Notes: generated by a model not told the origin, from the letters alone. A DNA stretch of 64,000 nt from Immundisolibacterales bacterium (GCA_026712715.1 JAPOPW010000013.1:38209-102208); one strand, 5' to 3'. Shown: positions 11,056-20,821, counted from the first letter of the stretch. Numbers and translations are program-made.

Positions 11056-11577
11056 ATGGAGGAGCGTACGAGACATCGCGCCGCAGGAGCGGTGGTTCTC
11101 CTGCTCGCCGCCGCCATCGTGTTCCCGCTCGTGCTCGAGAGCTCGCCCCCGGGGGAGCGGGTGTCGGACGAGCCGGACCCGGTGCAAACGCCCGAAGAGT
11201 CCCCCGATCGAATCCGGATCACCACGTTCGGGGGGACCGACGAGGGCTTGCCCCCAGCAGGTACCGAGGGAGCCGCCGAGCCCCCGGCGAGTCTCGCCGA
11301 GCTGAAGCCGGACGAGCCGGGGGAGAGCTCGCTCGCCGGCGGCTGGGCGGTGCAGATCGGGAGCTTCGCCGATCCCGGAAACGCCGAAAAGCTGCGCGAG
11401 CAGGTTGCCGCACGCGGCTATCGAGTCGTCACCCAGCGTGCCCGGTCGGCGGATGGGAAGGTCCGGGTGCGGGTGCTGGTGGGGCCCGATCGGACCCGCG
11501 CCGCCGCCGCCGCGCAGCGTTTGCAGCTCAGGCGCGAGGATTCGATCGAGGGGTTCCTCGTCCGGTTTTCTGGATGA
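11056..11577 (+). CDS. DedD-like SPOR domain protein
   Basis: This 173-residue protein has a short basic N-terminus, one membrane helix (about residues 11-28), a Pro/Glu-rich periplasmic linker, and a C-terminal SPOR domain (about 95-173) starting WAVQIGSFADPGNAEKLREQ. SPOR domains bind denuded septal peptidoglycan, so the protein is likely recruited to the division septum from the inner membrane. Its position between folC and cvpA is that of dedD. The symbol dedD is plausible from synteny, but the linker is too variable to prove orthology. Confidence 0.88.
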   Translation: MEERTRHRAAGAVVLLLAAAIVFPLVLESSPPGERVSDEPDPVQTPEESPDRIRITTFGGTDEGLPPAGTEGAAEPPASLAELKPDEPGESSLAGGWAVQIGSFADPGNAEKLREQVAARGYRVVTQRARSADGKVRVRVLVGPDRTRAAAAAQRLQLRREDSIEGFLVRFSG

Positions 11578-11627
11578 ACCACGGGGTCTCTGCTACGCTC
11601 GCCCATTCTCTCGGCGACCGGCAGTTC

Positions 11628-12116
11628 ATGGCCTCGGCGGATTTGGCGATCCTGGGGATTATCGGCCTGTCGGCCGTGTTGAGCCTGTTCCGGGGATTCG
11701 TTCGCGAGGCCATCGCCCTGACCGGCTGGATCGCGGGGTTCTGGGTCGCATTCAATTACATGCACGTCGGTGGGGCGTGGTTCGCCCGCTGGGTGGACGC
11801 ACCCTTTCTGCAGCTCTCGCTCGGATTCGTGGTGCTGCTCGGTGCGGTGCTGGTGGTCGCGGGGGTGACGGGACGGTTGGCCGGGAAGCTCGTCAACGTG
11901 ACCGGACTCGGCGGCACCGACCGCGTCCTCGGGATGGTCTTCGGAGCCGGACGGGGGGCGGTCATCGTCGCCGGCCTGGTACTGCTCGCGGGCTTCACGG
12001 ACGTGATGCTCGAGCCGTGGTGGCAGGAGTCTTCGCTGATCCCGCGATTCGAGGCCCTCTCCACCGAGGTCGTGCGCATCCTGCCGGACGATATCTCCCA
12101 CCGGATTCGCGGGTAA
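11628..12116 (+). CDS. cvpA: CvpA family inner membrane protein
   Basis: CvpA (colicin V production protein) is a small multi-spanning inner membrane protein whose biochemical role is not firmly established. The 162-residue product has four hydrophobic segments and the family landmarks LFRGFVREAIAL and GLGGTDRVLGMVFGAGRG. The ATG at 11628 aligns directly with the usual N-terminus. An in-frame ATG at 11574 overlaps the previous stop as ATGA and would add 18 residues not typical of the family, so the start is not settled. It lies immediately before purF, its normal neighbour. Confidence 0.92.
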   Translation: MASADLAILGIIGLSAVLSLFRGFVREAIALTGWIAGFWVAFNYMHVGGAWFARWVDAPFLQLSLGFVVLLGAVLVVAGVTGRLAGKLVNVTGLGGTDRVLGMVFGAGRGAVIVAGLVLLAGFTDVMLEPWWQESSLIPRFEALSTEVVRILPDDISHRIRG

Positions 12117-12122
12117 CGGCCG

Positions 12123-13643
12123 ATGTGCGGAATTGCCGGAATTGCGGCCCGGGACTGGGTCAACCAATCCCTCTACGACACGCTCATCGTCCTCCAGCAC
12201 CGGGGACAGGACGCGGCCGGCATCGCGACCTCGGACAATGGCCGCCTTCACTGGCGGCGGAGCAACGGCATGGTCCGCGACGTGTTCCATGCCGGGCACA
12301 TGCTCGCATTGCGGGGCACGGTCGGGATCGGACATGTCCGCTACCCGACCGCGGGCGGCGCGGGGTCGTCGGAAGCGCAGCCCTTCTACGTCAACTCCCC
12401 CTACGGCATTGCGCTCGCGCACAACGGCAACCTCGTCAATGCGGAAGAGCTCCGGGCCGGTCTGGTGCAAAGCGACCGCCGCCACCTCAACACGGAATCC
12501 GACTCCGAGATCCTGCTCAACGTGTTCGCGCACGAGCTTCAGGCCACGGGTGCATGCGGCGTCGACGAGGAGGACATCTTCCGGGCGGTCGCCGGCGTGC
12601 ACCGGCGGTGCCGGGGCGGATATGCCGCGGTCGCCCTGGTATTCGGGTTCGGACTCGTCGCGTTTCGCGACCCCCACGGCATCCGGCCCCTCGCGCTCGG
12701 GTCGCGCGAGGGGCAGGGGGGGACGGAGTACATGGTCGCATCGGAGAGCGTCGCCCTGAGCGCGGTCGGTTTCGACTTCATCCGCGACGTGGAGCCGGGG
12801 GAGGTCGTGTGCGTGCGTGAAGGGGGCGAGCTCACGGCGCGCCAGTGCGCGCGCGAGCCGTCCCGCTCACCGTGCATTTTCGAGTACGTCTACCTCGCCC
12901 GGCCCGATTCCGTTCTGGACGGAATTTCGGTCTATCGGGCACGCCTCGGCATGGGGGAACGACTCGCGGAGAAGATACTCCGTGAAGCTCCGGACCACGG
13001 AATCGACGTGGTGATCCCGATCCCGGAGACCAGCCGTACCGCGGCTCTGCCGCTCTCCGCCCGTCTCGGCGTGGAGTACCGCGAGGGGTTCGTCAAGAAT
13101 CGATACGTGGGCCGCACGTTCATCATGCCGGGGCAGCTCGAGCGCGAGCGGTCGGTCCGCCAGAAGCTCAACGCGATCGCGAGCGAGTTCGAGGGGCGGA
13201 ACGTACTGCTGGTGGACGACTCCATCGTGCGCGGGACGACCTCTCGCCAGATCATCGACATGGCGCGGGACGCGGGGGCGCGCAAGGTCTATTTCGCATC
13301 CGGCGCACCTCCGGTACGGTATCCGAACGTCTACGGGATCGACATGCCGACCTCCCGCGAGCTGATCGCGTTCAATCGGACGGAAGAGCAGATCCGCGCC
13401 GAGATCGGCGCCGACCGCCTCTTCTACCAGGACATCGACGACCTCATGCGGGCGGTGGCCGGCGGCCAGAGCCTGGTCGACGACTTCGATACCTCCTGCT
13501 TCACCGGCGACTACGTGACCGGCGGGGTCACGGAGGCTTTCCTGCGCCGCCAGGACGAGCTTCGAAACGATGCGGAGAAGGACCGGCGAGCCTCCGACCT
13601 TCGCCATGCGCCGGCCGATCTCGAGCTCGAGGCGTGGCGGTGA
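12123..13643 (+). CDS. purF: amidophosphoribosyltransferase
   Basis: PurF makes 5-phosphoribosylamine from PRPP and glutamine, the first step of purine synthesis. The 506-residue protein starts MCGIAGIAA, so Cys2 becomes the N-terminal nucleophile of the glutaminase domain after Met removal. The glutaminase half contains [11 protein letters not shown], and the phosphoribosyltransferase half has the PRPP loop [14 protein letters not shown] and [19 protein letters not shown]. There is no propeptide, as expected for the gammaproteobacterial type. It starts 6 bp after cvpA. Confidence 0.97.
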   Translation: MCGIAGIAARDWVNQSLYDTLIVLQHRGQDAAGIATSDNGRLHWRRSNGMVRDVFHAGHMLALRGTVGIGHVRYPTAGGAGSSEAQPFYVNSPYGIALAHNGNLVNAEELRAGLVQSDRRHLNTESDSEILLNVFAHELQATGACGVDEEDIFRAVAGVHRRCRGGYAAVALVFGFGLVAFRDPHGIRPLALGSREGQGGTEYMVASESVALSAVGFDFIRDVEPGEVVCVREGGELTARQCAREPSRSPCIFEYVYLARPDSVLDGISVYRARLGMGERLAEKILREAPDHGIDVVIPIPETSRTAALPLSARLGVEYREGFVKNRYVGRTFIMPGQLERERSVRQKLNAIASEFEGRNVLLVDDSIVRGTTSRQIIDMARDAGARKVYFASGAPPVRYPNVYGIDMPTSRELIAFNRTEEQIRAEIGADRLFYQDIDDLMRAVAGGQSLVDDFDTSCFTGDYVTGGVTEAFLRRQDELRNDAEKDRRASDLRHAPADLELEAWR

Positions 13644-13701
13644 GCGGCGTACCGGGGCGAATCGGAGAGAGCTCGCCGGACCGGCACACACGGGAGCCGA
13701 C

Positions 13702-15228
13702 ATGACGACCATCAACCAGGACGACTTCATCCGGAGCGTCGCCGATGCGCTCCAGTTCATCTCCTACTACCACCCGGCGGATTACATCCGGGCGCTCGGC
13801 GCGGCCTACGAGCGCGAGGAGTCGGAGGAGGCCCGCGACGCGATGGCGCAGATCCTCGTCAACTCGCGGATGAGCGCGGAAGGGCACCGGCCGATCTGCC
13901 AGGACACCGGCATCGTCGTCGTGTACCTGCGGATCGGAATGGAGGTCCGCTGGGAGGCCGACCGGTCGGTCGCCGAAATGGTCGACGAAGGCGTGCGCAG
14001 AGCCTACTCGCATCCGGACAACTTGCTGCGCGCGTCAATCGTGGACCCGCCATTCGGGGTCCGGCGCAATACCGGCGACAACACCCCCGCTCCGGTGCAC
14101 GTCGAGCTGGTGCCGGGCGGCACGGTCGACGTCCGGGTGGCGGCGAAGGGGGGAGGCTCGGAGAACAAGGCCCGGTTCGCGATGCTGAATCCGAGCGACA
14201 GCATCGTCGACTGGGTGCTTCGAACGGTGCCCGGAATGGGCGCCGGCTGGTGTCCGCCCGGCATGCTCGGGATCGGGATCGGCGGGACCGCGGAGAAGGC
14301 GATGGTGCTCGCCAAGGAGGCGTTGCTGGATCCCATCGACATGCACGAGCTGCTCGCCCGGGGGCCCGCCAACCCCGTCGAGGAGCTCCGGGTCGATCTC
14401 TACGAGAAGGTCAACGCGCTCGGCATCGGCGCGCAGGGGCTCGGCGGGCTCACCACCGTTCTCGACGTCAAGGTGAAGGACTTTCCGACCCACGCGGCAG
14501 GGCTGCCGGTCGCGATGATCCCGAACTGCGCGGCGCCCCGCCACCTCCACTTCGTCCTGGACGGCAGCGGGCCCGCGGAGTTTGCGCCGCCGCGCCTCGA
14601 GGATTGGCCGGACGTGACCTGGGAGGCGGGCGAGGGCGCCACCCGGGTGGACCTCGACCGGCTGACGAAGGAGGAGGTGGCCGCCTGGCAGCCGGGGCAG
14701 CGGCTGCTCCTTTGCGGGCGGATGCTGACCGGGCGCGACGCGGCCCACAAGCGGATCGCGGACCTCTACGACAAGGGGGAGCCGTTGCCCGAGGGGGTGG
14801 ATTTCACGAACCGGGTGATCTACTACGTGGGGCCGGTGGACCCGGTGCGCGACGAAGTGGTGGGACCGGCCGGTCCCACCACCGCGACCAGGATGGACAA
14901 GTTCACGGAGCTGATGCTGAGCCGCACCGGTCTTGCGGCCATGATCGGCAAGGCCGAGCGCGGCCCGGCCGGGGTCGAGGCGATCGCCCGGCACGGGGCG
15001 GCGTACCTGATGGCGGTGGGGGGCGCCGCCTACCTCGTGTCGAAGGCGATCCGGAGGTCGCGGGTCGTCGCGTTCGAGGACCTCGGCATGGAGGCGATCT
15101 ACGAGTTCGAGGTCGAGGACATGCCGGTGACGGTGGCGGTCGACAGCCGCGGAACCTCCGTGCACGAGACGGGTCCCGCGAAGTGGCGCGGAATCATCGG
15201 CAAGCTTCCGGTGGAGGTGGCGGCCTGA
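13702..15228 (+). CDS. class I fumarate hydratase (iron-sulfur type)
   Basis: This enzyme interconverts fumarate and malate with a [4Fe-4S] cluster in the TCA cycle. The 508-residue protein is the single-chain form: an N-terminal catalytic region with ICQDTG (Cys66), [18 protein letters not shown] and the metal-site region around [11 protein letters not shown], and a C-terminal swivel domain with DRLTKEEV and [14 protein letters not shown] 13702 was preferred over an upstream extension of low-complexity sequence; GGGAG lies 6-10 nt ahead. L(+)-tartrate dehydratase-like members share this fold, but a complete single chain favours fumarase. It depends on Fe-S assembly (SUF genes at 24.5-31 kb). 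Confidence 0.9.
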   Translation: MTTINQDDFIRSVADALQFISYYHPADYIRALGAAYEREESEEARDAMAQILVNSRMSAEGHRPICQDTGIVVVYLRIGMEVRWEADRSVAEMVDEGVRRAYSHPDNLLRASIVDPPFGVRRNTGDNTPAPVHVELVPGGTVDVRVAAKGGGSENKARFAMLNPSDSIVDWVLRTVPGMGAGWCPPGMLGIGIGGTAEKAMVLAKEALLDPIDMHELLARGPANPVEELRVDLYEKVNALGIGAQGLGGLTTVLDVKVKDFPTHAAGLPVAMIPNCAAPRHLHFVLDGSGPAEFAPPRLEDWPDVTWEAGEGATRVDLDRLTKEEVAAWQPGQRLLLCGRMLTGRDAAHKRIADLYDKGEPLPEGVDFTNRVIYYVGPVDPVRDEVVGPAGPTTATRMDKFTELMLSRTGLAAMIGKAERGPAGVEAIARHGAAYLMAVGGAAYLVSKAIRRSRVVAFEDLGMEAIYEFEVEDMPVTVAVDSRGTSVHETGPAKWRGIIGKLPVEVAA

Positions 15229-15296
15229 GGGGCGCTCCGGAAGGAGGCCCGGGAAGCGGCGCACGCCGCACGGTTCGGACGAGGAGATGGACGGCG

Positions 15297-15722
15297 ATGA
15301 GCGAAGTGGACGAGAAGAAGGCGCGGGTGGTCAAGGGCGATGCCGAATGGCGCGCCGAGCTGACCCCGCTCCAGTACCACGTATGCCGCGAGAAGGGAAC
15401 GGAACGCGCCTTTTCCGGCGAGTACCACGACACGAAGACGGCCGGCACCTACCGGTGCGTGGGCTGCGGAGCGCCGCTCTTCGCTTCGGACACCAAGTTC
15501 GACTCCGGCACCGGCTGGCCGAGCTTCTGGGCCCCCGTGGACGACGACAGCGTGCGCACGGAGGAGGATCGGAGCTTCTTCATGGTGCGCACGGAGGTGA
15601 TGTGCAGCGGGTGCGACTCCCACCTCGGGCACGTGTTTCCGGACGGGCCTGCCCCGACCGGGCTCCGGTACTGCCTGAACTCCGCGTCGCTTCGCCTGGA
15701 GGAGGATGGGGGCTCGCGCTAG
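15297..15722 (+). CDS. msrB: peptide-methionine (R)-S-oxide reductase
   Basis: MsrB reduces methionine-R-sulfoxide in oxidised proteins. The 141-residue protein carries the structural zinc site C54-x2-C57 and C103-x2-C106, the GTGWPSF motif and the catalytic Cys126 in [12 protein letters not shown] 15297 is preceded by GAGGAG. It lies 68 bp after the fumarase and may be co-transcribed. It converges with the SUMF1-fold gene over a strong hairpin. Confidence 0.96.
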   Translation: MSEVDEKKARVVKGDAEWRAELTPLQYHVCREKGTERAFSGEYHDTKTAGTYRCVGCGAPLFASDTKFDSGTGWPSFWAPVDDDSVRTEEDRSFFMVRTEVMCSGCDSHLGHVFPDGPAPTGLRYCLNSASLRLEEDGGSR

Positions 15723-15745
15723 CGGGTCCGATTGAAGCGCCGGTG

Positions 15746-15779
15746 CCCGCGCCGGGCGCCACCGGGCGCCGGGCGCGGG
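15746..15779. terminator. strong GC hairpin between convergent msrB and SUMF1-fold gene
   Basis: The inverted repeat begins with the 8-bp stem CCCGCGCC/GGGCGCGG and continues inward with one bulge to a short ACC loop. It occupies nearly the whole gap between two converging genes. No T-tract follows on either strand, so it may stop transcription in both directions or simply stabilise 3' ends. Confidence 0.45.
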
Positions 15780-15780
15780 A

Positions 15781-16671
15781 TCAGGGCAGGTCCCTCGCCA
15801 CCCGGAATCCGGTGTTGATGTCGTGGAACGCGACCGGGACGCGGACCCGGTTCGCCGGCCGGCTGGCCCGCGGCAGGCTGAGCCAGGATCCGCCGCGAAT
15901 CATGCGCCACCTGCAACCGTCGCCGTCCGGTCCCGCGGCCGACCCGTCGGACGGCGTGCCGGCATAGCCCTCGCCGCCGCAGTCGGCCACCCACTCGTAC
16001 AGGTTCCCCACCATGTCGTGGACGCCGAACGCATTCGCCGGGAACGAACCGACCGGGGCGGTGCGCTCGTCGTCCCAGCGGCTGCCGCACTCGTCGCAGT
16101 TCGCGTTGCCGCGGCCGACGTCGTCGCCCCACGGGAAGCGCGTTTCGCTCCCCGCCCGGGCCGTGTATTCCCATTCCGACTCGCTCGGCAGCCGATAGGC
16201 CCGGCCGGTGCGCTGCGAGAGCCATTGCGTGTAGTCCCGGGCGTCTTCGAAGTACACGAGCATGGCCGGCCGGCGGTCCCGGCCGAAGCCGATGTCGCCG
16301 ACTCCCTGGCGGCACACCCCCGCCGCGACGCACGCATCCCATTCGGCAAATGTGGTCTCGTGGCGCGCCATGGCGAACGGCTGCGGGATCGTGACCGTCC
16401 GCACCGGTGCCTCGTCGACGTCGCCGCCTCCCGTGAGATCGCCCATCCGGAACGTTCCGGCGGGCACGACGACGAGCTCCGGGCACTCGTCGCAGTCGCG
16501 GATGATGGTGCCCGGCGCATGCGATGCTTCGCTCGCGTCTCCCGCCGTACCCTGCGTCGATGCGCCGTGCGCCGTCAACTGCGCGCCGATGCCGGACCCC
16601 AGCACAAGGGCCAGGGTTACCGAGCCGACCGTGGACTTCCGCCTCCGGCCGATGATCGTGCACCTGGACAT
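15781..16671 (-). CDS. secreted SUMF1/FGE-sulfatase-fold protein
   Basis: The 296-residue protein has a basic N-terminus and hydrophobic segment (about residues 16-35) consistent with export, then a formylglycine-generating-enzyme fold: VVVPAGTFRMGDL, RHETTFAEWDACV, YRLPSESEWEYTARAG, DMVGNLYEWVAD and RMIRGGSWLSLPRASRPANRVR. The position normally holding the FGE catalytic cysteines after RGGSW is Cys-free, so it is unlikely to be a sulfatase activator; binding or another activity is more likely. Cys pairs (CDECPE, CDECGS, CVAAGVC) suggest disulfides. Start 16671 has a GGAGGAG site; an in-frame upstream codon at 16731 lacks this support. Confidence 0.85.
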   Translation of the reverse strand: MSRCTIIGRRRKSTVGSVTLALVLGSGIGAQLTAHGASTQGTAGDASEASHAPGTIIRDCDECPELVVVPAGTFRMGDLTGGGDVDEAPVRTVTIPQPFAMARHETTFAEWDACVAAGVCRQGVGDIGFGRDRRPAMLVYFEDARDYTQWLSQRTGRAYRLPSESEWEYTARAGSETRFPWGDDVGRGNANCDECGSRWDDERTAPVGSFPANAFGVHDMVGNLYEWVADCGGEGYAGTPSDGSAAGPDGDGCRWRMIRGGSWLSLPRASRPANRVRVPVAFHDINTGFRVARDLP

Positions 16672-16957
16672 GGTCGCTCCTCCATCGCCGCAGGAACGGC
16701 GAAGGTAATCCAAGCCACTGCCCGCAATCAACCGGCGGGCGCGGCAGGCTCCATCGGTCCTTGTGCGCGTGTCCTTCGGATACCGTCGCGATCAGGATTT
16801 CGGCAGGGGAGGGACAGCGCATCGGGTCCACCCGGCCCCGGTGATGTGGGAACATGCGGGAGGTGGGCGCGAGGGTGCGCGCGCGGGACGCGGCCGGCCG
16901 CCGCGACAATCCGCGGCTTCCTCCACGCCCGGTGACCGTACTGGACGGGGCAAGGCC

Positions 16958-17827
16958 ATGAGCCGAGACGAGGCCGTTTACCGGGGCTACCGCCGCGCGG
17001 AGCTCGAGCTGCTCTACTCCCATCGTCACCGGATCGAGGGATACGACGGCTATCTGGAGCGCTGGCCGCGGGAGAGCGCCACCGCCCGGGAGCGGCTCGA
17101 TCTCATCCCGGACGTCGCCTACGGGCGGCGGGCAGCCGAGCGCTACGACGTGTTTCCGGCCGGCCCCCGCGCCCCGGTCCACGTGTTCTTCCACGGCGGG
17201 TACTGGCACTCCCAGGACAAGCACGGCTTCGAGTTTATGGCCCCCGCGTGGGTGGCGCGCGGCGCCGCCTTCGTCTCCGCCAACTATCCGCTCTGTCCGA
17301 CCGTGACCCTGCCGGAGATCGTCGAGTCGTGCCGGCGTTGCCTGGCGCACGTGCACGACCATGCGGCGACCTGGGGCGGCGACCCCGGCCGCGTGTTCGT
17401 CTCCGGCCATTCGGCGGGCGGGCACATCGCGGCCTGCCTGGTGTCGACCGGGTGGGAGGATCTCGGCCGCGGACGGCCCGCGGATCTCGTGAAGGGCGGG
17501 GCGGCGGTGAGCGGCGTCTACGACCTCGAGCCGATGCGCTTCCTGGAGGTGAACGACACCCTTCGCATCGACGGCGCGACGGTGCGGGAATGCTCGCCGC
17601 TGCGCACGGTTCCGCGGACGGCCGGCCCGCTGCTGCTCGCCGTCGGCACCGGCGAAGGAGAGGAGTTCGCACGCCAGCAGCGGGACCATGCCGCCGCGTG
17701 GCGCTCCGCCGGGCTCGAATGCCGGGAGATGGTGCTCGACGGGGAGAACCATTTCTCGATCGTCGACGGGCTCGCGCGCGAGGATGCGGAGCTGTTCGCG
17801 GCGGTCTTCGCCCTCATGGAAGCATGA
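16958..17827 (+). CDS. alpha/beta hydrolase, kynurenine-formamidase-like
   Basis: This 289-residue hydrolase has the oxyanion motif HGGYW (residues 79-83) and the nucleophile elbow GHSAGG (Ser152), with a late Asp and the His of GENHFSIVDGL completing a triad. HGGYW and the overall layout match arylformamidase/kynurenine formamidase-like esterases, but substrate assignment needs more than the fold. No kynurenine pathway genes are adjacent. It heads a unit with a TIGR04076-like protein (126 bp later) and an aldo/keto reductase. ATG 16958 was chosen as the first family-like start. Confidence 0.85.
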   Translation: MSRDEAVYRGYRRAELELLYSHRHRIEGYDGYLERWPRESATARERLDLIPDVAYGRRAAERYDVFPAGPRAPVHVFFHGGYWHSQDKHGFEFMAPAWVARGAAFVSANYPLCPTVTLPEIVESCRRCLAHVHDHAATWGGDPGRVFVSGHSAGGHIAACLVSTGWEDLGRGRPADLVKGGAAVSGVYDLEPMRFLEVNDTLRIDGATVRECSPLRTVPRTAGPLLLAVGTGEGEEFARQQRDHAAAWRSAGLECREMVLDGENHFSIVDGLAREDAELFAAVFALMEA

Positions 17828-17952
17828 CTCCCGCGCGCGGTATGGAGGTAGGTGCGGCAGCACGGTCGTCGCCCGGTTCCGGCGGATGTGGTGCCGCAGC
17901 GCCTCCGATTTGCAGTAGATTCCACGTTCGGTCCGAAACGGGACGGAGCCGC

Positions 17953-18297
17953 ATGGCGGACGACAGCTTCACGCTCTACGACCTCCGGGTCGAATGGGTC
18001 GCGGGGACGAAGCCCTGCTGGTGCGGGGCGAAGGCGGGAGACCACTTCTTCCTGCGCGGCGAGCACCTCGAGATGCCGCCCGGACAGACCTGGTCGATCT
18101 ACACCATCGCGGGCCTGCTCCCCCTGCTCCCCGCCAAGCAGCGCACCACCCACCCGAGCGACTGGATGACCACCGACGGCGAGGTTGCGTGCATCGACCC
18201 CAACTGCGGCTCGAGGTTCCGGATCACCCGGGTCGGCACGCGCACCTTCCGCCATTCCGAGACCACCGCGGTTCCGCTCGAGGCGGGGCGGCCGTGA
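17953..18297 (+). CDS. TIGR04076-like small cysteine protein
   Basis: This 114-residue protein resembles the TIGR04076 group of uncharacterised small proteins. The recognisable pattern is a first strand LRVEWVAG, a pair of Cys in KPCWCGAKAGDHF, a central SIYTIAGLLPLLPAKQR helix, a DWM motif and a late Cys pair in ACIDPNCGSRFRITR. The four Cys could bind metal or form disulfides, which is inference. Its stop overlaps the aldo/keto reductase GTG start by 4 nt, so the two are probably made together and may share a pathway. No biochemical role is known to me. Confidence 0.7.
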   Translation: MADDSFTLYDLRVEWVAGTKPCWCGAKAGDHFFLRGEHLEMPPGQTWSIYTIAGLLPLLPAKQRTTHPSDWMTTDGEVACIDPNCGSRFRITRVGTRTFRHSETTAVPLEAGRP

Positions 18298-19337
18298 CGG
18301 TCGAGCGCTTCGAGGTCGAGCCGGGCTACGACATCTCGCGCCTCGTCAAGGGTGGCTGGCACCTGGCCGGGGGGCACGGCCGAATCGATCGCGCCGAGGC
18401 CATCCGGGACATGGCCGCCTTCGTGGAGGCGGGCATCACGACCTTCGACTGCGCGGACATCTACACGGGTGTCGAGGAGCTGATCGGCGACTTCCGAGCC
18501 GCCCGTCCGAGCCTTGCGCCGCTCATCCAGATCCATACCAAGTTCGTGCCCGACCTCCGGCGCCTCGGCCGGATGACGCGTGGCGACGTGGAGCGAATCG
18601 TCGACCGCTCGCTCCGCCGGCTGCGCGTGGAGCGCCTCGACCTCGTCCAGTACTACTGGTGGGACCCGGACGGGACCCCGGGGTTCGTCGAGACCGGTCA
18701 GTGGCTGACGGAGCTCTGCCGGGCCGGCAAGATCACCCGCATCGGGGTCAGCAACTTCAATGCGGCGCAGCTCGAGCGGCTTGTCGAGGCCGGGATTCCG
18801 GTGCTGACGAGCCAGCCGCAGTACTCCCCGATCGATCTCCGGCCCGAGAACGCGCTCATTCCCGCCTGCCGGGAACGCGGCATCGTGCAGCTCTGCTACG
18901 GCACCCTCGCGGGCGGCTTCATCGCGGCGGACTGGCTCGGGGCGCCGGAGCCGCCGGGTCCGTTCGACAACCGGTCGCTCACGAAGTACAAGCTGATCAT
19001 CGACGATTTCGGCGGCTGGTCCCTGTTCCAGGAGCTCCTCGCCGCCCTGCGCGCGATCGCCGGCAAGCACGGGCGGAGCATCCCCCAGGTCGCGTTGCGC
19101 TGGATCCTCGAGCGTCCCAACGTCGCCGCCGCGATCGTCGGCGCCACCTCCACCCGTCACCTCGCGGAGAACGTCGCGGTGTTCGACTTCGCCCTGGACG
19201 CGGAGGACCACGCCGCCCTGGCCGCGGTCACGTCGCGCCGGAGCGGGCCGGCGGGCGACGCCTTCGACCTCGAGCGCGATCGGGAAGGGCGGCATGGGCG
19301 CATCATGCGCTACGACCTGAACGAGCCCGCGGCCTGA
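18294..19337 (+). CDS. aldo/keto reductase family protein
   Basis: This 347-residue (alpha/beta)8 oxidoreductase is NAD(P)H-dependent by family. Catalytic Asp52 and Tyr57 (FDCADIY) and Lys83 (IHTKF) are present, but the usual fourth residue, His in QxHW, is replaced: the segment reads LVQYYWWDPD, with Tyr121 at that place. Later family marks are GKITRIGVSNFN, PQYSPIDL, and the C-terminal cofactor region AIVGATSTRHLAENV. GTG 18294 overlaps the preceding gene by 4 nt. The substrate is unknown, and the His to Tyr change may alter or reduce carbonyl reductase activity. Confidence 0.88.
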   Translation: MTVERFEVEPGYDISRLVKGGWHLAGGHGRIDRAEAIRDMAAFVEAGITTFDCADIYTGVEELIGDFRAARPSLAPLIQIHTKFVPDLRRLGRMTRGDVERIVDRSLRRLRVERLDLVQYYWWDPDGTPGFVETGQWLTELCRAGKITRIGVSNFNAAQLERLVEAGIPVLTSQPQYSPIDLRPENALIPACRERGIVQLCYGTLAGGFIAADWLGAPEPPGPFDNRSLTKYKLIIDDFGGWSLFQELLAALRAIAGKHGRSIPQVALRWILERPNVAAAIVGATSTRHLAENVAVFDFALDAEDHAALAAVTSRRSGPAGDAFDLERDREGRHGRIMRYDLNEPAA

Positions 19338-19339
19338 TT

Positions 19340-19365
19340 CGGGCGGTCGCGGTTGCGACCGCCCG
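19340..19365. terminator. perfect 11-bp hairpin after the aldo/keto reductase
   Basis: Arms 19340-19350 and 19355-19365 are perfectly complementary around the loop GGTT, starting 3 nt after the aldo/keto reductase stop. It lies between convergent genes. There is no T-tract, but symmetry and position make it a good terminator candidate for the hydrolase-TIGR04076-AKR unit. Confidence 0.6.
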
Positions 19366-19516
19366 CTACCGGCTCGGGTCTCTCGGGCCGCGGCGGCGGC
19401 CGGCGGCTCGCCCGGAGATGGTGCCTCCGCGTCGCCGCGCGGGACCCCGGTGGCCGGCCGCCGGCGGGCCGGCGTCGCGGCACGACTTCGAGGGCGGCCG
19501 TGCCGCGGTACAGGGG

Positions 19517-20821
19517 CTAGTTTCCGGCCATCATCGCCTTGATCTGGTTGACCTCTTCGAGGCTGATGGCCTTCTCCTGGACGAATTCGCCGCCACGATA
19601 CCGAAGGCCCGCAAAGCTCGCGGAAACGTCGCCGTTCTGATCGAACACGATTGGCCCGGTGACACCGACGTAGGCGAGGTCCTTGCCTTCTGAATACATC
19701 GCGATCGCCTGCTTGTACCCCTCGACGCCGGAAGGGAAGGGCTCGCCCTCGGGGCCGGTGATGGCACGGACGATCCTGGCGAGATTCGCTCCGCTTCCCT
19801 CCACCCCGGAGATGTCGGCGGCCACCGTCGCGAGCGCGAGCAGCGCGCCGGCGTCGTAGCCGGAGGTGCGGCCCGGGCCGCCGTCGATGGTGAGATCGCA
19901 GCACGCCTGGAAGTCGGCGTTCACGGTCTGGAAGGACTCCGTCTTCGGAGAGACCGGGGTGATGAACCAGGCATCCGCGAGGGCCGCATCGCCGACCGTC
20001 TCGACGAAGGACTTCTCGTTCATCCCCTGGGGCAGGACGAGCCCGGACGCGCCGCCGAAGCGGATCCAGTCGCGGAGCTGCTTCGAGCCGTCGTTCGGGT
20101 TGGCGAGGAGGTAAAGGGCATCGGGCTCGCCTTCCAGCACCTTGTTGATTTCGGAGCGGTAGGAGGGCTGGTCGGGGTTGAAGGGCACGATATTCCCGAC
20201 CGCTCCGCCGAGCGCGACGAAGGCACGCGAGAATTCCGCCTGGTTGTTCTTGCCCCAGTCGTTGTTGAGGTAAATGATCGCGACCTTCCGGAACCCGGCG
20301 TCGTAGGCCATCTTCGAAGTCGCAACCGCCTGGAGGGAGTCGGCGGGCAGGGTGCGGAAGAAGAGCCCCTTGGTCTTTCCCTCGCGCGCCATGTTGGTGA
20401 AGGTGGTCGAAGTGGACGCGGTGGCGATGACGACGACGCCCTTGGCGACGGTCACGGAGGTGAGGAGCGGCCCGGTGATGCCCGACGAGATCGGCCCGAC
20501 GAGCGCCTGCACCCCGTCGATGTCGATGAGCTTCGCGGCGGCGTCCACCGCGACCGAGGGCTGGGTCTGCGAGTCGCGCACGTCGTAGGTGAGCGCGCAG
20601 CCGACCCCGAGCGCGGCGCGGGCCGCCTCGACCTGCTCGACCCCGAGCTGCGCCGCCCGCGAGATGGGAACTCCGTGCACACCGTAGGAGCCGGTCAGGG
20701 AAAGGACGGAGCCGATGGTGCGGGCGCAGTCCGCGGCGAGCGCCGCCGGCGCGGCGGCCGCCGAGGCGACAAGGAACGCGCCGACGATCGCGCGCGTGGT
20801 GAACGGGGGACGGGCTTTCAT
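19517..20821 (-). CDS. branched-chain amino acid-type ABC transporter substrate-binding protein
   Basis: This 434-residue periplasmic binding protein has a cleavable signal (MKARPPFTTRAIVGAFLVAS, then [10 protein letters not shown]) and the Peripla_BP_6/LivK fold: IGSVLSLTGSYGVHG, DSQTQPSVAVDAAAKLID, ALVGPISSGITGP, and VAIIYLNNDWGKNN. The ligand may be an amino acid, an amide or another small organic compound, as LivK-like proteins vary widely. Start 20821 has an AGGAGG site. It is transcribed divergently from livG-livF-livH-livM and is almost certainly their binding protein. Confidence 0.93.
   Translation of the reverse strand: MKARPPFTTRAIVGAFLVASAAAAPAALAADCARTIGSVLSLTGSYGVHGVPISRAAQLGVEQVEAARAALGVGCALTYDVRDSQTQPSVAVDAAAKLIDIDGVQALVGPISSGITGPLLTSVTVAKGVVVIATASTSTTFTNMAREGKTKGLFFRTLPADSLQAVATSKMAYDAGFRKVAIIYLNNDWGKNNQAEFSRAFVALGGAVGNIVPFNPDQPSYRSEINKVLEGEPDALYLLANPNDGSKQLRDWIRFGGASGLVLPQGMNEKSFVETVGDAALADAWFITPVSPKTESFQTVNADFQACCDLTIDGGPGRTSGYDAGALLALATVAADISGVEGSGANLARIVRAITGPEGEPFPSGVEGYKQAIAMYSEGKDLAYVGVTGPIVFDQNGDVSASFAGLRYRGGEFVQEKAISLEEVNQIKAMMAGN

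Noticed and set aside
15781..16671. Sulfatase-maturing formylglycine-generating enzyme.
   Set aside because: The catalytic Cys site after RGGSW is absent.
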